Both the position numbers and the translations under genes were made by a program. Below are positions 29,201-38,706 of a stretch of 64,000 nt of DNA, one piece after another. Positions within the stretch are counted from its first letter, which is position 1, and every line of letters begins with the position of its first letter. Source of the stretch: Stutzerimonas stutzeri (GTDB lineage: Bacteria > Pseudomonadota > Gammaproteobacteria > Pseudomonadales > Pseudomonadaceae); NCBI RefSeq assembly GCF_002909485.1, contig NZ_PPXG01000005.1, positions 372,001-436,000 of the forward strand, in the 5' to 3' direction. Under the pieces are notes generated by a model. That model ran no database searches and was not told the origin of the DNA. It saw nothing but the letters and a program-made list of their open reading frames with translations.

Positions 29201-32200
29201 CCGCCGATGGCGCGCGGAAGTGCGGGTCGGCATAGAGGATGGGTGCGGCGAGGCGCTGGAAGTCGGCGGCTTCGGCAGGCTTTATATCAAGGTGTCGCAG
29301 CTGCACCTGAGCTTGAGTCCAGGCCAGAGTCTTGGCGCGGTCGTAGGCGCTGCGGTCGTGGTGCTTCTCGATCAGATTGAGCAGCTCGTCTCGCGAGCCA
29401 GCGACGAACGTCCAGAACGCCACACGTGCGACCTTGCCAGGCGCGACCTTGACCCGATACTTGAGCGCAAAGATCGGGTCGAGCACCGTGCCGACCGTAT
29501 TCGACAACGCTCGTCCTTCGGCGATGACCGCGGCGGTGGCAACGCTCGGCCGTTGGCCGATGAAGCGGGCGCGATCGGTTTCATACTGCGGGTCGGCCAC
29601 GACCTCGCCTTCGGCAACGGCAAAGTGTGCCGCCCATATTGGGCGCTCGCCCTCGCTGCGTAGGCGGCGGGTGGCGAGCAGTGCGCCGAATTCGGGCAGA
29701 TATTCAGTGACCACGAACAGCTTGGCGAATGCCGGATGCGCGTTGTCGGTGGACGGGGTGGTGAGCACCACTTCGCTGTAGGTGGTCAGCTCTATTTCAC
29801 GGACACCGGAGCCGCTGTTGACCAGCGACACGCGGCGCACTTCGCCGTCATCCTCACCCGACACCAGGACATCGAGGGTGGTGGTCAGGTCCAGATCGTG
29901 ACGAATGAACTCGGCGCGATCCTCGGCAAAGATCACTTCATGGCTCAGGGCATCGCTGCCGATGGGCTGGCCGCCAGCCGGCCAGACTCGACCGTCGGCG
30001 GTATCACGCAGAAAGATGAACGACCCGTAGTCGTCACGGCTGGCATCTTCGCGCCAGCGGGTAACCGCTATATCGCGCCAGCGGCTATAGCCAGCTCCCG
30101 CAGCGGTGAGCATCACCGCGTAGCGCCCATTGCTGAGCAGGTGAGTGACCGGCGCAGCGCCGGCCGCGCAGGCATTGAGGCGGCGCAGGGCTTGCGGGTC
30201 ACCGCCGCCCTCGACCGCGCGAATCTTCACCTCTTCGGCACGTGGATGGGCGATGGCCACGTCACGCGGCATGCGTTCTTGCAGCAGCAGTTCGCAGGCC
30301 TGGATCATCGGCTCGCGATGGAAGCGCGCGCGCATCTGTCCGTCCTGCAGGGTGTTGGCGATGGCGACGATGGTCATGCCCTGGTGGTGGGCCATGTAGT
30401 TGCGCACGATGACGAAGGTCTGGCCGTCCGGCAGCCGCGCCGGGGTGAAGTCCAGGGCCTCGTAAAAGCCGTAGCGGCCGACCGCACCCATCTGCGCCAG
30501 GCGGCGGAAATTGGCTTGCGCGCCAGGTGCATCGATCATGGTTGCAAGGCCGGTGGCATAGGGCGCAATGACCAGGTTTTCCGCCAGGCCACGCTTTAGA
30601 CCGAGGCCCGGCACGCCGAAGTTGGAGTATTGGTAAGTGAATTCCATGTCGCGGGCGTGGTAGGCCGACTCGGATACGCCCCATGGGACGTTGCGGTCGT
30701 TGCCGTAGCCCTGCTGACGCTGCACCACCAGGCTGTTGGTCTGCTCCAGCAGACTGCCCGCCGGTGCACGCATGACCAGTGAGGGCATCAGGTATTCGAA
30801 CATCGAGCCTGACCATGAGATCAGTGCCGAGCCGTTACCCAGCGGCGTTGCGGTGCGCCCCAGACGGAACCAGTGGCGGGTGGTCACGTCACCCTTGGCA
30901 ATGGCGAACAGGCTGGCCAGTCGTGCCTCGGATGCCAGCAAGTCGTAGCAGCTCGGATCGAGGCTGTTTTCGGCCAACCCGTAGCCAATCGACAGCAACT
31001 TGCGCTCGGGATCGAGCAGGAAGGCGAAATCCATTTCCAGCGCCATTTGCCTGGTCGTTCGCGCCAGCTCACGCAGGCGCGCTTGTGTGTCGTTTAGCGC
31101 CTCACCGTGCAGCTGACGGTCACGGGCGTGTTCGGCCAGGGTGTGGCCCAGCGCATCGATCCAGAAGCGCAGGTCAGCCGACTCGTCGTAAGCGCTCGGC
31201 GGGCAGATTTCCAGGCTCAGGCGTGTGGCTTTTTCGGCCAGCTGGTGCAGCGTCGCCGACAGCGTATCGAGCGCTTGCTCTTCGCCAAGTTGCGTAGCGA
31301 TTTCATCGAGCAGCTCGCATAGCGGACGGCCACGCTCGCCACTGGCTGTCGGCAGCGCCGCGATGGCCTGGCGAATCAGGGCCAGGGTGTCATGCAGACC
31401 CGCACGGGCGTTCGGTGCAGTGGGCGCGTCGAGCCATTCTTCACAGGCGTTGGCGATGGCGATCAGGTGGCCGGCAAGGTTGCCGCTATCCACCGCTGAC
31501 ACATAAGCCGGCTCCAGCGCTCGCATGTCCTCGGTGGCGTACCAGTTGAAGAAGTGCCCGCGATGAAGCTGCAGGTGGCTCATGCTCTCCAGCGTCGCCT
31601 CCAGGCGCTCGATGGTTTGCAGGGTGCCGGCCCAACCGAAGTCACGTGCAGTGACGGCTGAGAGCAGGTAAAGGCCCATATTGGTGGGCGAGGTGCGACG
31701 CGCAACGACCGGCTTGGGGTCTTCCTGGAAATTATCCGGCGGCAGCATGTTGTCGGCCGGCGTGACGAAGGTTTCGAAGAAGCGCCAGGTGCGTCGTGCG
31801 ATCAGGCGCAGTTCCTGCGCGTCTGGTTCGGCGAGCGTCTGACTGCGGGCGACGCGCGGCGAGCGGCTGGCCCACAAGGCCAGAGCGGGTGCGCCGAGCC
31901 AGAGCAGAGCGAAGGGCAACACGATGGGCCACGAAGCCGGGGCAGTCACCAGAATGAATAGGGTTGAGCCAACACCGAGTAGCGTGCCGCCAGCCATGCC
32001 GCGATAGAAACCGCTTAGCTTCAAGCGCGGGCTGATGGCCGACTGGGCTGCGGTGGTCCACTCCAGCAGATTGCGCCGGGCTGACAGCCGTGAAAGCGTG
32101 CGGGCAATGGCGTCGAGCATGCGCCAGGCCTGGTCCGGCAGAAATGCCAGGTTCAGCGCGGTTTGCGAGGCGGCCAGGCGCAGGTCATCGCGCAGTCTTC

Positions 32201-34820
32201 GCAGATGGCTTTGCGCGCAGATACCACTGCGGGCGGGTAGCAGAGTGAAGCAGATCGGCAGTAAAGCGGGTATCGCCATCGTGGCGAGGATGAGTGCGGT
32301 GCCAATCAGTGCAGCGGGTAGTGGCAGCAGCCAGCACAGCGCCAGGGCCAGCAGTGTGAGAGGCGCTACCAGCGAGCGTCGCAGGTTGTCGAGCATCTTG
32401 AAACGACCGATGTCGGGCAGGGCCTGCGGGCCACTGCGAGCACCGAATATCCATGGCAGCAACTGCCAGTCGCCACGGGTCCAGCGGTGCTGGCGCTTAC
32501 CCGACACGTCGTAGCGCGAGGGGAATTCCTCGACCACCTCGACATCCGTCGCCAGTCCCGCGCGGGCGAACACACCCTCGAACAGGTCGTGGCTGAGCAT
32601 GGTGTTTTCCGGGACCCGACCAGCGAGTGCCGCCTCGAAGGCATCGATATCGTAGATGCCCTTGCCGGTATACGAGCCTTCGCCAAACAGATCCTGATAG
32701 ACATCGGAAACAGCCGCCGCATAAGGGTCCATGCCGCCCGGGCTGGAGAACACCCGTTGATAGAACGAGCCTTCCCGGCCGACCGGCAGCGAAGGGGTAA
32801 CCCGTGGCTGGAGAATCGCGTAACCGTTGACCACCCGTTGCTCGGGCACGCTGAACCGCGGACGGTTGAGCGGATGCGCCATCTTGCCGATCAGGCGCAT
32901 CGCGGCGTCACGCGGTAGGCGTGTGTCGGCGTCCAGGGTGATTACATAACGCACATCGGCTGGCACCTGCTGTGTGCAACCAGCCAGTGGGATGTAGCTG
33001 GTGTCGGTGGCGCCGCGCAGCAACTGGTTCAACTCATGCAGTTTGCCGCGCTTGCGCTCCCAGCCCATCCAGCAACCTTCGCTGGGGTTGTATTGCCGCC
33101 GACGGTGCAGGATCAGGAAGCGGCTGCCGCCGGGCGCTGGGCCATAGCGCTCGTTCAAACTGGCAATGGCGGCAACAGCGACTTCGAGCAGGCGCGCATC
33201 GCCGGGCAAGGTTTCCTCATCGGCATCCAGGCCATCGGTGAGCAACGCGAAGGTGAGATCACCCCCGGCTCCGGCCAGGTGGTGCACTTCGATCCGTTCG
33301 ATCTGCTCCAGCAGGTCCGCCTCGTTGGTCAGCAGTGTGGGCACTGCGACCAGGGTACGCAGTGACTGCGGCACGCCGGCGGTCAGGTCCAGGCCAGGCA
33401 GGGTCATGGCGCCGAAGCGCCAGGTGATCAGTCGGTTGACCAGCGTGGTCGCCACATCGGTAATCGGCAGAAACGCCACGACGGCCAGCAGTGCGAGCCA
33501 GCCGGCGCCGACCCCAGCGCTGGTTAACGCCTGCAGGCCAATCGATAGCAGCAGCGCGGTCACCAGCAGAATCGATCCGACATAGCCGACGATGCCGAGC
33601 TGGATATGGAATCGGCTCAGGCGCAGCCCCAGCGGCGGGCTGAACGCGATGCTGCGTTCGAGAGCCAGGCGGCCTTCGCCGATCAGGTGATAGCCCGGAT
33701 CGCCCACACGCTCATCCTGAGCGAGATCGCTGCTTGGTGCTGCGGCAGCAGCAGCGAGCGCTGCGCCGGCCACTTCCAGTTCCGTAGCGGTCGAGCCACG
33801 CGCCAGTTGCTCGATGGCGCTGCGATAGAGGTTGCGTGTGGGGAAGTCCATGGTGGCGAAGGCGCTTGCGCCGCGCAGCCGCTCATCAACGAGGCTGATG
33901 TTTTCGAACAGCTCGGTCCAGTCGATATCGGAGATCAGCCGCATGCTGGTGATGACGTTACGCACGCTGACGTTGGACGCGCCCTGGCGTTGTTGCGAGT
34001 GCTGCACCACCTCGTCGATGGTGCTGCCCTGGCGACCGAGTTCCTCTTCCAGCCAGCCCAGCGCAGGTGTGGTTCGCGGGTCCTGATCGCGCAGGCGCTT
34101 GGCCAGTTCCGCGGCGAAGACTACCGACATTGTCTCGCTGCCACGTGCGGCGATTTCATCGTCCAGCGCCTTTTTCGCGGAGACGGCCGAGAGCAGTCGA
34201 TTGGCCAGTGCATCAGCGGTAGCGCGGGTTGCGCGGCCATCGGAAATCTGGTCGCTCAGGCGGCGCAGGTTCTCGATCAGGACGATGCGCAGCGTAATGG
34301 CGACGGCCCATAGCTCGCCGATCGTCAGCGGCTGTACTTGCTGGTACGCGTTGATAAAGCGCCGCAGCGTTTCGGGGTCGAAATGGCTATCGGTGTGGGC
34401 GACGAAAGCCCAGGCCAGGCCGAATACTCGCGGGTAGCCAATGAACGGCCCCTCCGCCAGCTTTGGCAACTGACGGTAGAAGCCCGGTGGCAGGTCGTCG
34501 CGAATCTCGCGGATCTGCGCTTCGACCAGATGATAGTTATCCAGCAACCACTCCGCGGCAGGTACCACGCTGCGGCCACTCTCCAACTCGGCGGCACTGG
34601 CGCGGTAGGCTGCCAGCAACACCGTGGCGTTATCGTTCAAGCGCGCGTGCAGGGATAGCACAGCCGGTGGGCGGGTAGTGACCGGCTGGGCGGCAGCGAG
34701 GCTGCGCGCGTGATGCTCGAGCCGCTCGGGGCCGAACAGCTCATCGCGAACTGGGGCGAGATCGCTCCATACGGGCGAACGCTGCTGGCGTCCGAGGATG
34801 TGACGGAAAACTGAGGTCAT
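26286..34820 (-). CDS. Cyclic beta-1,2-glucan synthase-like giant membrane protein
   Basis: A 2844-residue protein close in length and layout to rhizobial NdvB/ChvB. In order: an N-terminal domain; transmembrane pair (about 410-450); a GT84 glycosyltransferase core with YVITLDADTRLP (D-x-D near 627) and QHRWTRGDWQLLPW (near 780); more transmembrane helices (about 817-860, 940-990); a glycoamylase-like domain (SNFGVPGLGLKRGLAENLVI near 1400); two carbohydrate-binding beta domains; and a GH94 phosphorylase domain with GDWNDGMNRVGE (near 2522), where the catalytic Asp sits. It should make cyclic beta-glucans from UDP-glucose and set their length. I start at 34820. No export partner (NdvA/ChvA) is adjacent. 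Confidence 0.9.
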   Translation of the reverse strand: MTSVFRHILGRQQRSPVWSDLAPVRDELFGPERLEHHARSLAAAQPVTTRPPAVLSLHARLNDNATVLLAAYRASAAELESGRSVVPAAEWLLDNYHLVEAQIREIRDDLPPGFYRQLPKLAEGPFIGYPRVFGLAWAFVAHTDSHFDPETLRRFINAYQQVQPLTIGELWAVAITLRIVLIENLRRLSDQISDGRATRATADALANRLLSAVSAKKALDDEIAARGSETMSVVFAAELAKRLRDQDPRTTPALGWLEEELGRQGSTIDEVVQHSQQRQGASNVSVRNVITSMRLISDIDWTELFENISLVDERLRGASAFATMDFPTRNLYRSAIEQLARGSTATELEVAGAALAAAAAAPSSDLAQDERVGDPGYHLIGEGRLALERSIAFSPPLGLRLSRFHIQLGIVGYVGSILLVTALLLSIGLQALTSAGVGAGWLALLAVVAFLPITDVATTLVNRLITWRFGAMTLPGLDLTAGVPQSLRTLVAVPTLLTNEADLLEQIERIEVHHLAGAGGDLTFALLTDGLDADEETLPGDARLLEVAVAAIASLNERYGPAPGGSRFLILHRRRQYNPSEGCWMGWERKRGKLHELNQLLRGATDTSYIPLAGCTQQVPADVRYVITLDADTRLPRDAAMRLIGKMAHPLNRPRFSVPEQRVVNGYAILQPRVTPSLPVGREGSFYQRVFSSPGGMDPYAAAVSDVYQDLFGEGSYTGKGIYDIDAFEAALAGRVPENTMLSHDLFEGVFARAGLATDVEVVEEFPSRYDVSGKRQHRWTRGDWQLLPWIFGARSGPQALPDIGRFKMLDNLRRSLVAPLTLLALALCWLLPLPAALIGTALILATMAIPALLPICFTLLPARSGICAQSHLRRLRDDLRLAASQTALNLAFLPDQAWRMLDAIARTLSRLSARRNLLEWTTAAQSAISPRLKLSGFYRGMAGGTLLGVGSTLFILVTAPASWPIVLPFALLWLGAPALALWASRSPRVARSQTLAEPDAQELRLIARRTWRFFETFVTPADNMLPPDNFQEDPKPVVARRTSPTNMGLYLLSAVTARDFGWAGTLQTIERLEATLESMSHLQLHRGHFFNWYATEDMRALEPAYVSAVDSGNLAGHLIAIANACEEWLDAPTAPNARAGLHDTLALIRQAIAALPTASGERGRPLCELLDEIATQLGEEQALDTLSATLHQLAEKATRLSLEICPPSAYDESADLRFWIDALGHTLAEHARDRQLHGEALNDTQARLRELARTTRQMALEMDFAFLLDPERKLLSIGYGLAENSLDPSCYDLLASEARLASLFAIAKGDVTTRHWFRLGRTATPLGNGSALISWSGSMFEYLMPSLVMRAPAGSLLEQTNSLVVQRQQGYGNDRNVPWGVSESAYHARDMEFTYQYSNFGVPGLGLKRGLAENLVIAPYATGLATMIDAPGAQANFRRLAQMGAVGRYGFYEALDFTPARLPDGQTFVIVRNYMAHHQGMTIVAIANTLQDGQMRARFHREPMIQACELLLQERMPRDVAIAHPRAEEVKIRAVEGGGDPQALRRLNACAAGAAPVTHLLSNGRYAVMLTAAGAGYSRWRDIAVTRWREDASRDDYGSFIFLRDTADGRVWPAGGQPIGSDALSHEVIFAEDRAEFIRHDLDLTTTLDVLVSGEDDGEVRRVSLVNSGSGVREIELTTYSEVVLTTPSTDNAHPAFAKLFVVTEYLPEFGALLATRRLRSEGERPIWAAHFAVAEGEVVADPQYETDRARFIGQRPSVATAAVIAEGRALSNTVGTVLDPIFALKYRVKVAPGKVARVAFWTFVAGSRDELLNLIEKHHDRSAYDRAKTLAWTQAQVQLRHLDIKPAEAADFQRLAAPILYADPHFRAPSAAIIEGAGAQSGLWPHSISGDLPIVLLRIDDIQDIAQVRQLLRAHEYWRMKRLAVDLVILNEHASSYLQDLQIAIETAVRSSQSRPRFGAELAHGSVYMLRADLLSTEARALLRSVARVSLIARRGAIANQLANQLHPSDAVAAHFDAPPSRQVVSAPSVFGRELAQSLEFFNGLGGFDKDGHEYVTLLEAGASTPAPWINVIANPKFGFQVSAQGSGYTWAENSRENQITPWSNDPVTDPCGEAFYINDVDSGALFSPTAQPIRDSGLYVARHGHGYSRFEHQADGIAMDLLEYVPLADPIKISRLTLRNLSAMPRRLSVSRYSEWVLGVSRSASAPFVITERDDSSGLLMARNPWSSAFPGRVSFADLAGRQTAWTADRCEFLGRNSGPATPAALHAGSPLSGRVGAGMDPCAALQCMVELAPGESVEIVAFLGQCASADEARALVERYRQADLDAVLQEVTDHWRRALGSVQVKTPDRAMDIMLNGWLLYQTLACRIWARSAFYQASGAYGFRDQLQDGMALTFSQPEATRSHILRAASRQFPEGDVQHWWLPHSGQGVRTRISDDRVWLSFATATYIQVSGDAAILDEPVTFLEGPLLKPGEHDAFFQPMMAGDTAPLFEHCARGLDQCLELTGEMGFPLIGGGDWNDGMNRVGEEGKGESVWLAWLLLRTIELFAPLADQRGTVADAQRAERWREHALALTDSLEEKAWDGEWYRRATFDDGTWLGSKDSDECRIDSIAQSWAVLSGAAEPARASQAMASVKHHLIREHDGLALLFTPPFDKTEKEPGYIKGYPPGLRENGGQYSHAAMWAMLAFAKLGDGDAACRMFKLLNPINHSLTPEQSKRYKVEPYVVAADVYGVAPHNGRGGWTWYTGAAGWMYRAGVEGILGIRREGNWLFIDPCISSEWPVFEANITLGETRYAIRVENPAQANRGIKHARLNDNTLECDDECVRLALDGGQHRLLLTL

Positions 34821-35238
34821 GAGCGCCTGTCCGACTAGCGGAAATAGGGGAACAGGCGTTAGTGCGCCGGCTCCTGTCGGGAGGAACCACGGCGGCAAGC
34901 TTTCGGAACAACAGGAAACCGATTGCCGGTTTCTGCCAAATCGCCGTACGACCTCGTCATTTCACCAATCCGCAGGGCGGTCAGCAGAGGCGTCAAGAAT
35001 CGGCGAGCCATGAAAGCAGCAGGGCATATGGGCCGAGCCGCTTGCAGGAAGGATGCTGTCGCAGCATTCGATTCACCATACAGCAATGCGGGTTTTATTG
35101 TTGGTGGTTGACCCGGCCCCGGCCAGGACAGAGGTTACGCAACGGCTGTATCAGGCCAGTGGCGAGTTGCGCAGGACGGCTGGTCAGCGGATGGGCTCGG
35201 CGGGTGGACATGTGCGCAGGGCGGTCGAGCCGGATACG
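34821..35238. other. 418-bp intergenic region
   Basis: It lies upstream of the glucan synthase gene and after the small gene at 35239. There is a small hairpin (GAAACCG/CGGTTTC) near 34913-34932. Frames that cross it show no family features. The synthase promoter should be here; no consensus sigma-70 pair stood out. Confidence 0.45.
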
Positions 35239-35640
35239 TCACGCGCCGCCCAGCAAATCGTGCGCATCGAGCAGGCGCCAGGCGATCTCCGGGTGCCTGT
35301 CCAGGCCGCGTCGAACGGCTGCGGCGATGGCGGGGCGGGTTTTGCGGCACAGGCCCGGTTGCTCGGCGAATTCGATGGCGATGCCGCGCATGCTGCGCAC
35401 CTCGTTGTGGCCTGGTGCGACGGTCATGCGGATGCTGAGCTGGTCGTACATGCGTTGCTGCAGGCGTTCGAGATCGTCCAGGCTCTGCACGTTTTCCAGG
35501 CGTTCGAGCAGGCGGCGTTCCTCGTGACGGGTCAACCATAGGATGCGCACGTCGGCGCCGGGTGTTTCCAGCAACTCGTCGCGCCGGCAGGTACAGGTGC
35601 CGGGCGGGCAGGATGGGCGGAGCGGCGGCTGACTGTTCAT
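35239..35640 (-). CDS. Conserved-looking hypothetical protein with N-terminal Cys cluster
   Basis: A 133-residue protein of unknown function. The N-terminus has SCPPGTCTCRRDEL, a tight three-cysteine cluster that could bind a metal or cluster. The middle is helical and acidic/basic mixed (TRHEERRLLERLENVQSLDD, LERLQQRMYDQLSIRMTVAP). It has no signal peptide. The ribosome-binding site is weak. Sense-strand codon use looks coding, but longer overlapping frames exist on the other strand, so this is a moderate call. Confidence 0.6.
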   Translation of the reverse strand: MNSQPPLRPSCPPGTCTCRRDELLETPGADVRILWLTRHEERRLLERLENVQSLDDLERLQQRMYDQLSIRMTVAPGHNEVRSMRGIAIEFAEQPGLCRKTRPAIAAAVRRGLDRHPEIAWRLLDAHDLLGGA

Positions 35641-35792
35641 GGCTTTCGATCATAGCCAAGCCTGCGCAACGCGCACAGCCAGTGGCTACATGCTGGCCCG
35701 CTGATGACAAGTGCGGCAGCCTCGCGCACCATGGCGCTTCTTTTTGCGCCGGGTGCGCTTCGTTCCGTCAGGGATTTCGCTGGAGAACTGTC

Positions 35793-36632
35793 ATGCGTGT
35801 TCTGTCATCCGCTCTGCTGATCGCAACGTTGTTCGTTGCTGGCATCGCTGCCGCCGAGGAGGCCCGCCTGATCGAATCGATCAACGCCTACCGTGGCGAA
35901 GTGCAGCGCTGCGGCAACAAGGCGAGCGAAGAGCTGCCGCCGCTGACGGCCGATGCCCGCTTGAACCTGCCGGTCGACGAGGGGGCTGGCGACTTGCAGC
36001 AGGCGCTGTCCCGCGCGGGCTATCCGATGGTGACCGTGCAGGCGATTACCCTGTCCGGCCCGCGGGATGCGCAGGCTGCGATGCAGGCGCTGCGTGAGAG
36101 CTTCTGCCGGGTGATACTCGATCCGCAGTTCGCCGATATTGGTGTAAGTCGCCTGGGGCGTGACTGGCGCATCGTGGTGGCGCGACCGCTGCTCGACGGT
36201 CGTCTGGGCGACTGGCAGGCCGAAGGGCAGAAGCTGCTGGAGCAGATCAACACGGCTCGTGCTTCCGCCCGCCGTTGTGGCAACCAGGACTTCGCTGCTG
36301 CCGGGCCGCTCGGCTGGAACGAGACGCTGGGCAGCACCGCCGAAGCCCACAGCCGGGCCATGGCCAACGGCAACTTCTTCAGTCATCTGAGCGAAGACGG
36401 CCGCACGCCAGGCGACCGCGCCGAGCTGGCTGGCTACACCGGCAGGCAGGTCGGCGAAAACATCGCTGCGGCACTGCCGACCGCCCGCAAGGTGTTGGAC
36501 GGCTGGCTGGCCAGCCCTGGGCATTGCGCGAACCTGATGAACCCGCAGTTCAGCGAGTTCGGCGGCGCCTATGCGGTCGATCCGCAGAGCGACGCGGCCA
36601 TCTACTGGACGGCGATGTTCGGCGCACCCTGA
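35793..36632 (+). CDS. Secreted CAP-domain (SCP/PR-1-like) protein
   Basis: A 279-residue protein with a signal peptide (MRVLSSALLIATLFVAGIAA). The C-terminal half is a CAP domain: LLEQINTARASARRCGNQDF, then LGWNETLGSTAEAHSRAMAN, FFSHLSEDGRTPGDRAELAG, VGENIAAAL and the W-x-x-SPGHCANLMNP motif. The N-terminal half repeats the start of this domain (LIESINAYRGEVQRCGNKAS, with ELPPLTADARLNL) but lacks the HxxN and SPGHC motifs, so it is a degenerate copy. CAP proteins are secreted; their bacterial role is poorly known. GGAGA precedes the ATG at 35793. Confidence 0.88.
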   Translation: MRVLSSALLIATLFVAGIAAAEEARLIESINAYRGEVQRCGNKASEELPPLTADARLNLPVDEGAGDLQQALSRAGYPMVTVQAITLSGPRDAQAAMQALRESFCRVILDPQFADIGVSRLGRDWRIVVARPLLDGRLGDWQAEGQKLLEQINTARASARRCGNQDFAAAGPLGWNETLGSTAEAHSRAMANGNFFSHLSEDGRTPGDRAELAGYTGRQVGENIAAALPTARKVLDGWLASPGHCANLMNPQFSEFGGAYAVDPQSDAAIYWTAMFGAP

Positions 36633-36733
36633 ACCGACGCTCGCCCGGTTAGCTTGGCGATGCACGCTCTGCCCCGAACAAGGAGCGATCGGGGCGACTG
36701 TGCTGTCAGACAAACCTGTTCCCGCCATCAGGG

Positions 36734-38698
36734 TTGCCCTTGACCGACTTCTCCATCCCCGATCACCTGCCCGCCGTTTTGGCGGGCCCGCTATTGCGCC
36801 GTATCGAGCCTGATTGCCTGGCCTTCTGGCTGGTTGGCTCGCGGCCGCTCGAGCTGTCGTTGGTTCTCGAAAGCCCGGCGTTCGGACTGCAACAACGCGT
36901 TTCGCTCGGTGAGCTGAGCTGCCAGCGCCTGGCGATCGGCAAGCACGCGGTATTGCACCTGATCGAGTTCGTGCCTGGCGCACCGCTGCCCACTGATTGC
37001 CTGATCGAATATGACCTGCGCATCCACGACGGTTCGGTTGAGCAGGGCATCGCCGAGTGGGCGCCGCATCTGCTTTACCACGGCGCGGCGCAGCCAAGCT
37101 TTGTCATCAAGTCGCGGCTCGATCGTGTGCTGCATGGTTCCTGCCGCAAGCCGCACCACGCCGCGGCAGATGGCCTGCTGTGCGTCGACGAACTGTTGGG
37201 TGGTGCACTGGACAGTCCGGACGAGCGCCCGGCCGTGCTGTTGATGACGGGCGATCAGGTCTATGCCGATGATGTCGCGGGGCCGATGCTGGTGGCGATC
37301 CACGCATTGGTGCGCCGGCTCGGGCTCTATGGTGAACAGCTCGAAGGCGCGGTGGTAAGCGACAGCGATGAGCTGATGACGCATCCGGCCAGCTATTACC
37401 GTCGCGAGCAGCTGTTGCCCGCATTCAAGTCAAACGAGGCGCTGCGCGAGCGCTTCTTCGGCGGCGTGGAAAAGCCGGTGTTCACCACCGCCAACGGGCA
37501 GAACCATCTGATCAGCCTGGGCGAAGTCATGGCGATGTATTTGCTCGTCTGGTCGCCTACACCCTGGTCGCTGATTGCTCCGCAAATACCCGCGCTCGAA
37601 CCTGCCCATGCCGAGCGCTATCGCTGCGAAGAAAGCTGTCTGCAAGGCTTCATCCATGGGTTGCCGAGGGTCGCCCGCGCCTTGGCCCATGTGCCATCGT
37701 TGATGATCTTCGACGACCATGACATCACCGACGACTGGAACCTCTCCGCGCGCTGGGAAGAGACCGCCTACGGCCATCCGCTATCGCGGCGCATCATCGG
37801 CAATGCGCTGCTCGCCTACCTGCTGTGCCAGGCCTGGGGCAACGAGCCGGAGCGGTTCGCGAAGCTGCTGGCGCCGGTCCGTGAGCTGCTGGCGACAGCG
37901 AGTGACAGCTGGCTGGATTGTCCTGCGCAGAATGCCCTGATCGACACGCTATTCAAACTCGACGGTTGGGGCTACGAGCTGCCCACCGATCCGCCATTGG
38001 TCGTGCTGGACACCCGCACCCGGCGCTGGCGTAGCGAGCGCAACCTCAGTCGCCCGTCCGGCCTGATGGACTGGGAGGCGCTGAGCGAATTCCAGCAGAA
38101 CATTCTCGACAAGCCGTCGGTGCTGATCGTCTCGCCGGCACCGATGTTCGGCGTCAAGCTGATCGAGGCTGTGCAGCGAGTATTCAGCTGGGCCGGCCAG
38201 CCATTGCTCGTGGATGCGGAGAACTGGATGGCCCATCGCGGCGCAGCCCACGTGATGATGAATATATTTCGCCATACGCGAACGCCGGGTAACTACGTGG
38301 TGCTGTCCGGCGACGTGCATTACTCCTTCGTTTATGAAGTGCACATTCGCGGTCGCAACACGGCTCCGCAGCTATGGCAGATCACCAGCAGTGGCGTGAA
38401 GAACGAGTTTCCACGGCGCCTGCTGGACTGGTTCGACCGCCTCAATCGATGGCTCTACGCGCCCTGGTCACCACTGAACTGGCTGACCAAACGGCGCCGA
38501 CTGGAAGTCGTGCCCCGCGTGCCGGACCGCAGCCAGTCCGGCGAGCGGCTGTGGAATGGCTCGGGAATCGGCCTGCTGGTGCTCGACGAGCAGGGCAGGC
38601 CGCGCGAGATCTACCAGCTGAATGCCGACGGCACGGCACCGGTCGCGTTTCTCGGTGAGCGATCCAAGTCCTGTGCCGAGAGGCCGAGTCGCCCGTGA
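36734..38698 (+). CDS. PhoD-like metallophosphatase family protein
   Basis: A 654-residue protein with the PhoD-like metallophosphatase pattern: HGSCRKPHHAAADGL, LLMTGDQVYADDVAGP, LMIFDDHDITDDWNLSARW and VVLSGDVHYSFVYEV carry the metal-binding Asp, His and Asn residues. It has no signal peptide, unlike secreted PhoD, so it is probably cytoplasmic. The start is a TTG at 36734 (a second TTG at 36740 follows AGGG and may be the true start). It follows the CAP gene by about 100 bp. Substrate unknown. Confidence 0.85.
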   Translation: MPLTDFSIPDHLPAVLAGPLLRRIEPDCLAFWLVGSRPLELSLVLESPAFGLQQRVSLGELSCQRLAIGKHAVLHLIEFVPGAPLPTDCLIEYDLRIHDGSVEQGIAEWAPHLLYHGAAQPSFVIKSRLDRVLHGSCRKPHHAAADGLLCVDELLGGALDSPDERPAVLLMTGDQVYADDVAGPMLVAIHALVRRLGLYGEQLEGAVVSDSDELMTHPASYYRREQLLPAFKSNEALRERFFGGVEKPVFTTANGQNHLISLGEVMAMYLLVWSPTPWSLIAPQIPALEPAHAERYRCEESCLQGFIHGLPRVARALAHVPSLMIFDDHDITDDWNLSARWEETAYGHPLSRRIIGNALLAYLLCQAWGNEPERFAKLLAPVRELLATASDSWLDCPAQNALIDTLFKLDGWGYELPTDPPLVVLDTRTRRWRSERNLSRPSGLMDWEALSEFQQNILDKPSVLIVSPAPMFGVKLIEAVQRVFSWAGQPLLVDAENWMAHRGAAHVMMNIFRHTRTPGNYVVLSGDVHYSFVYEVHIRGRNTAPQLWQITSSGVKNEFPRRLLDWFDRLNRWLYAPWSPLNWLTKRRRLEVVPRVPDRSQSGERLWNGSGIGLLVLDEQGRPREIYQLNADGTAPVAFLGERSKSCAERPSRP

Positions 38699-38706
38699 CG
38701 TTTCGG

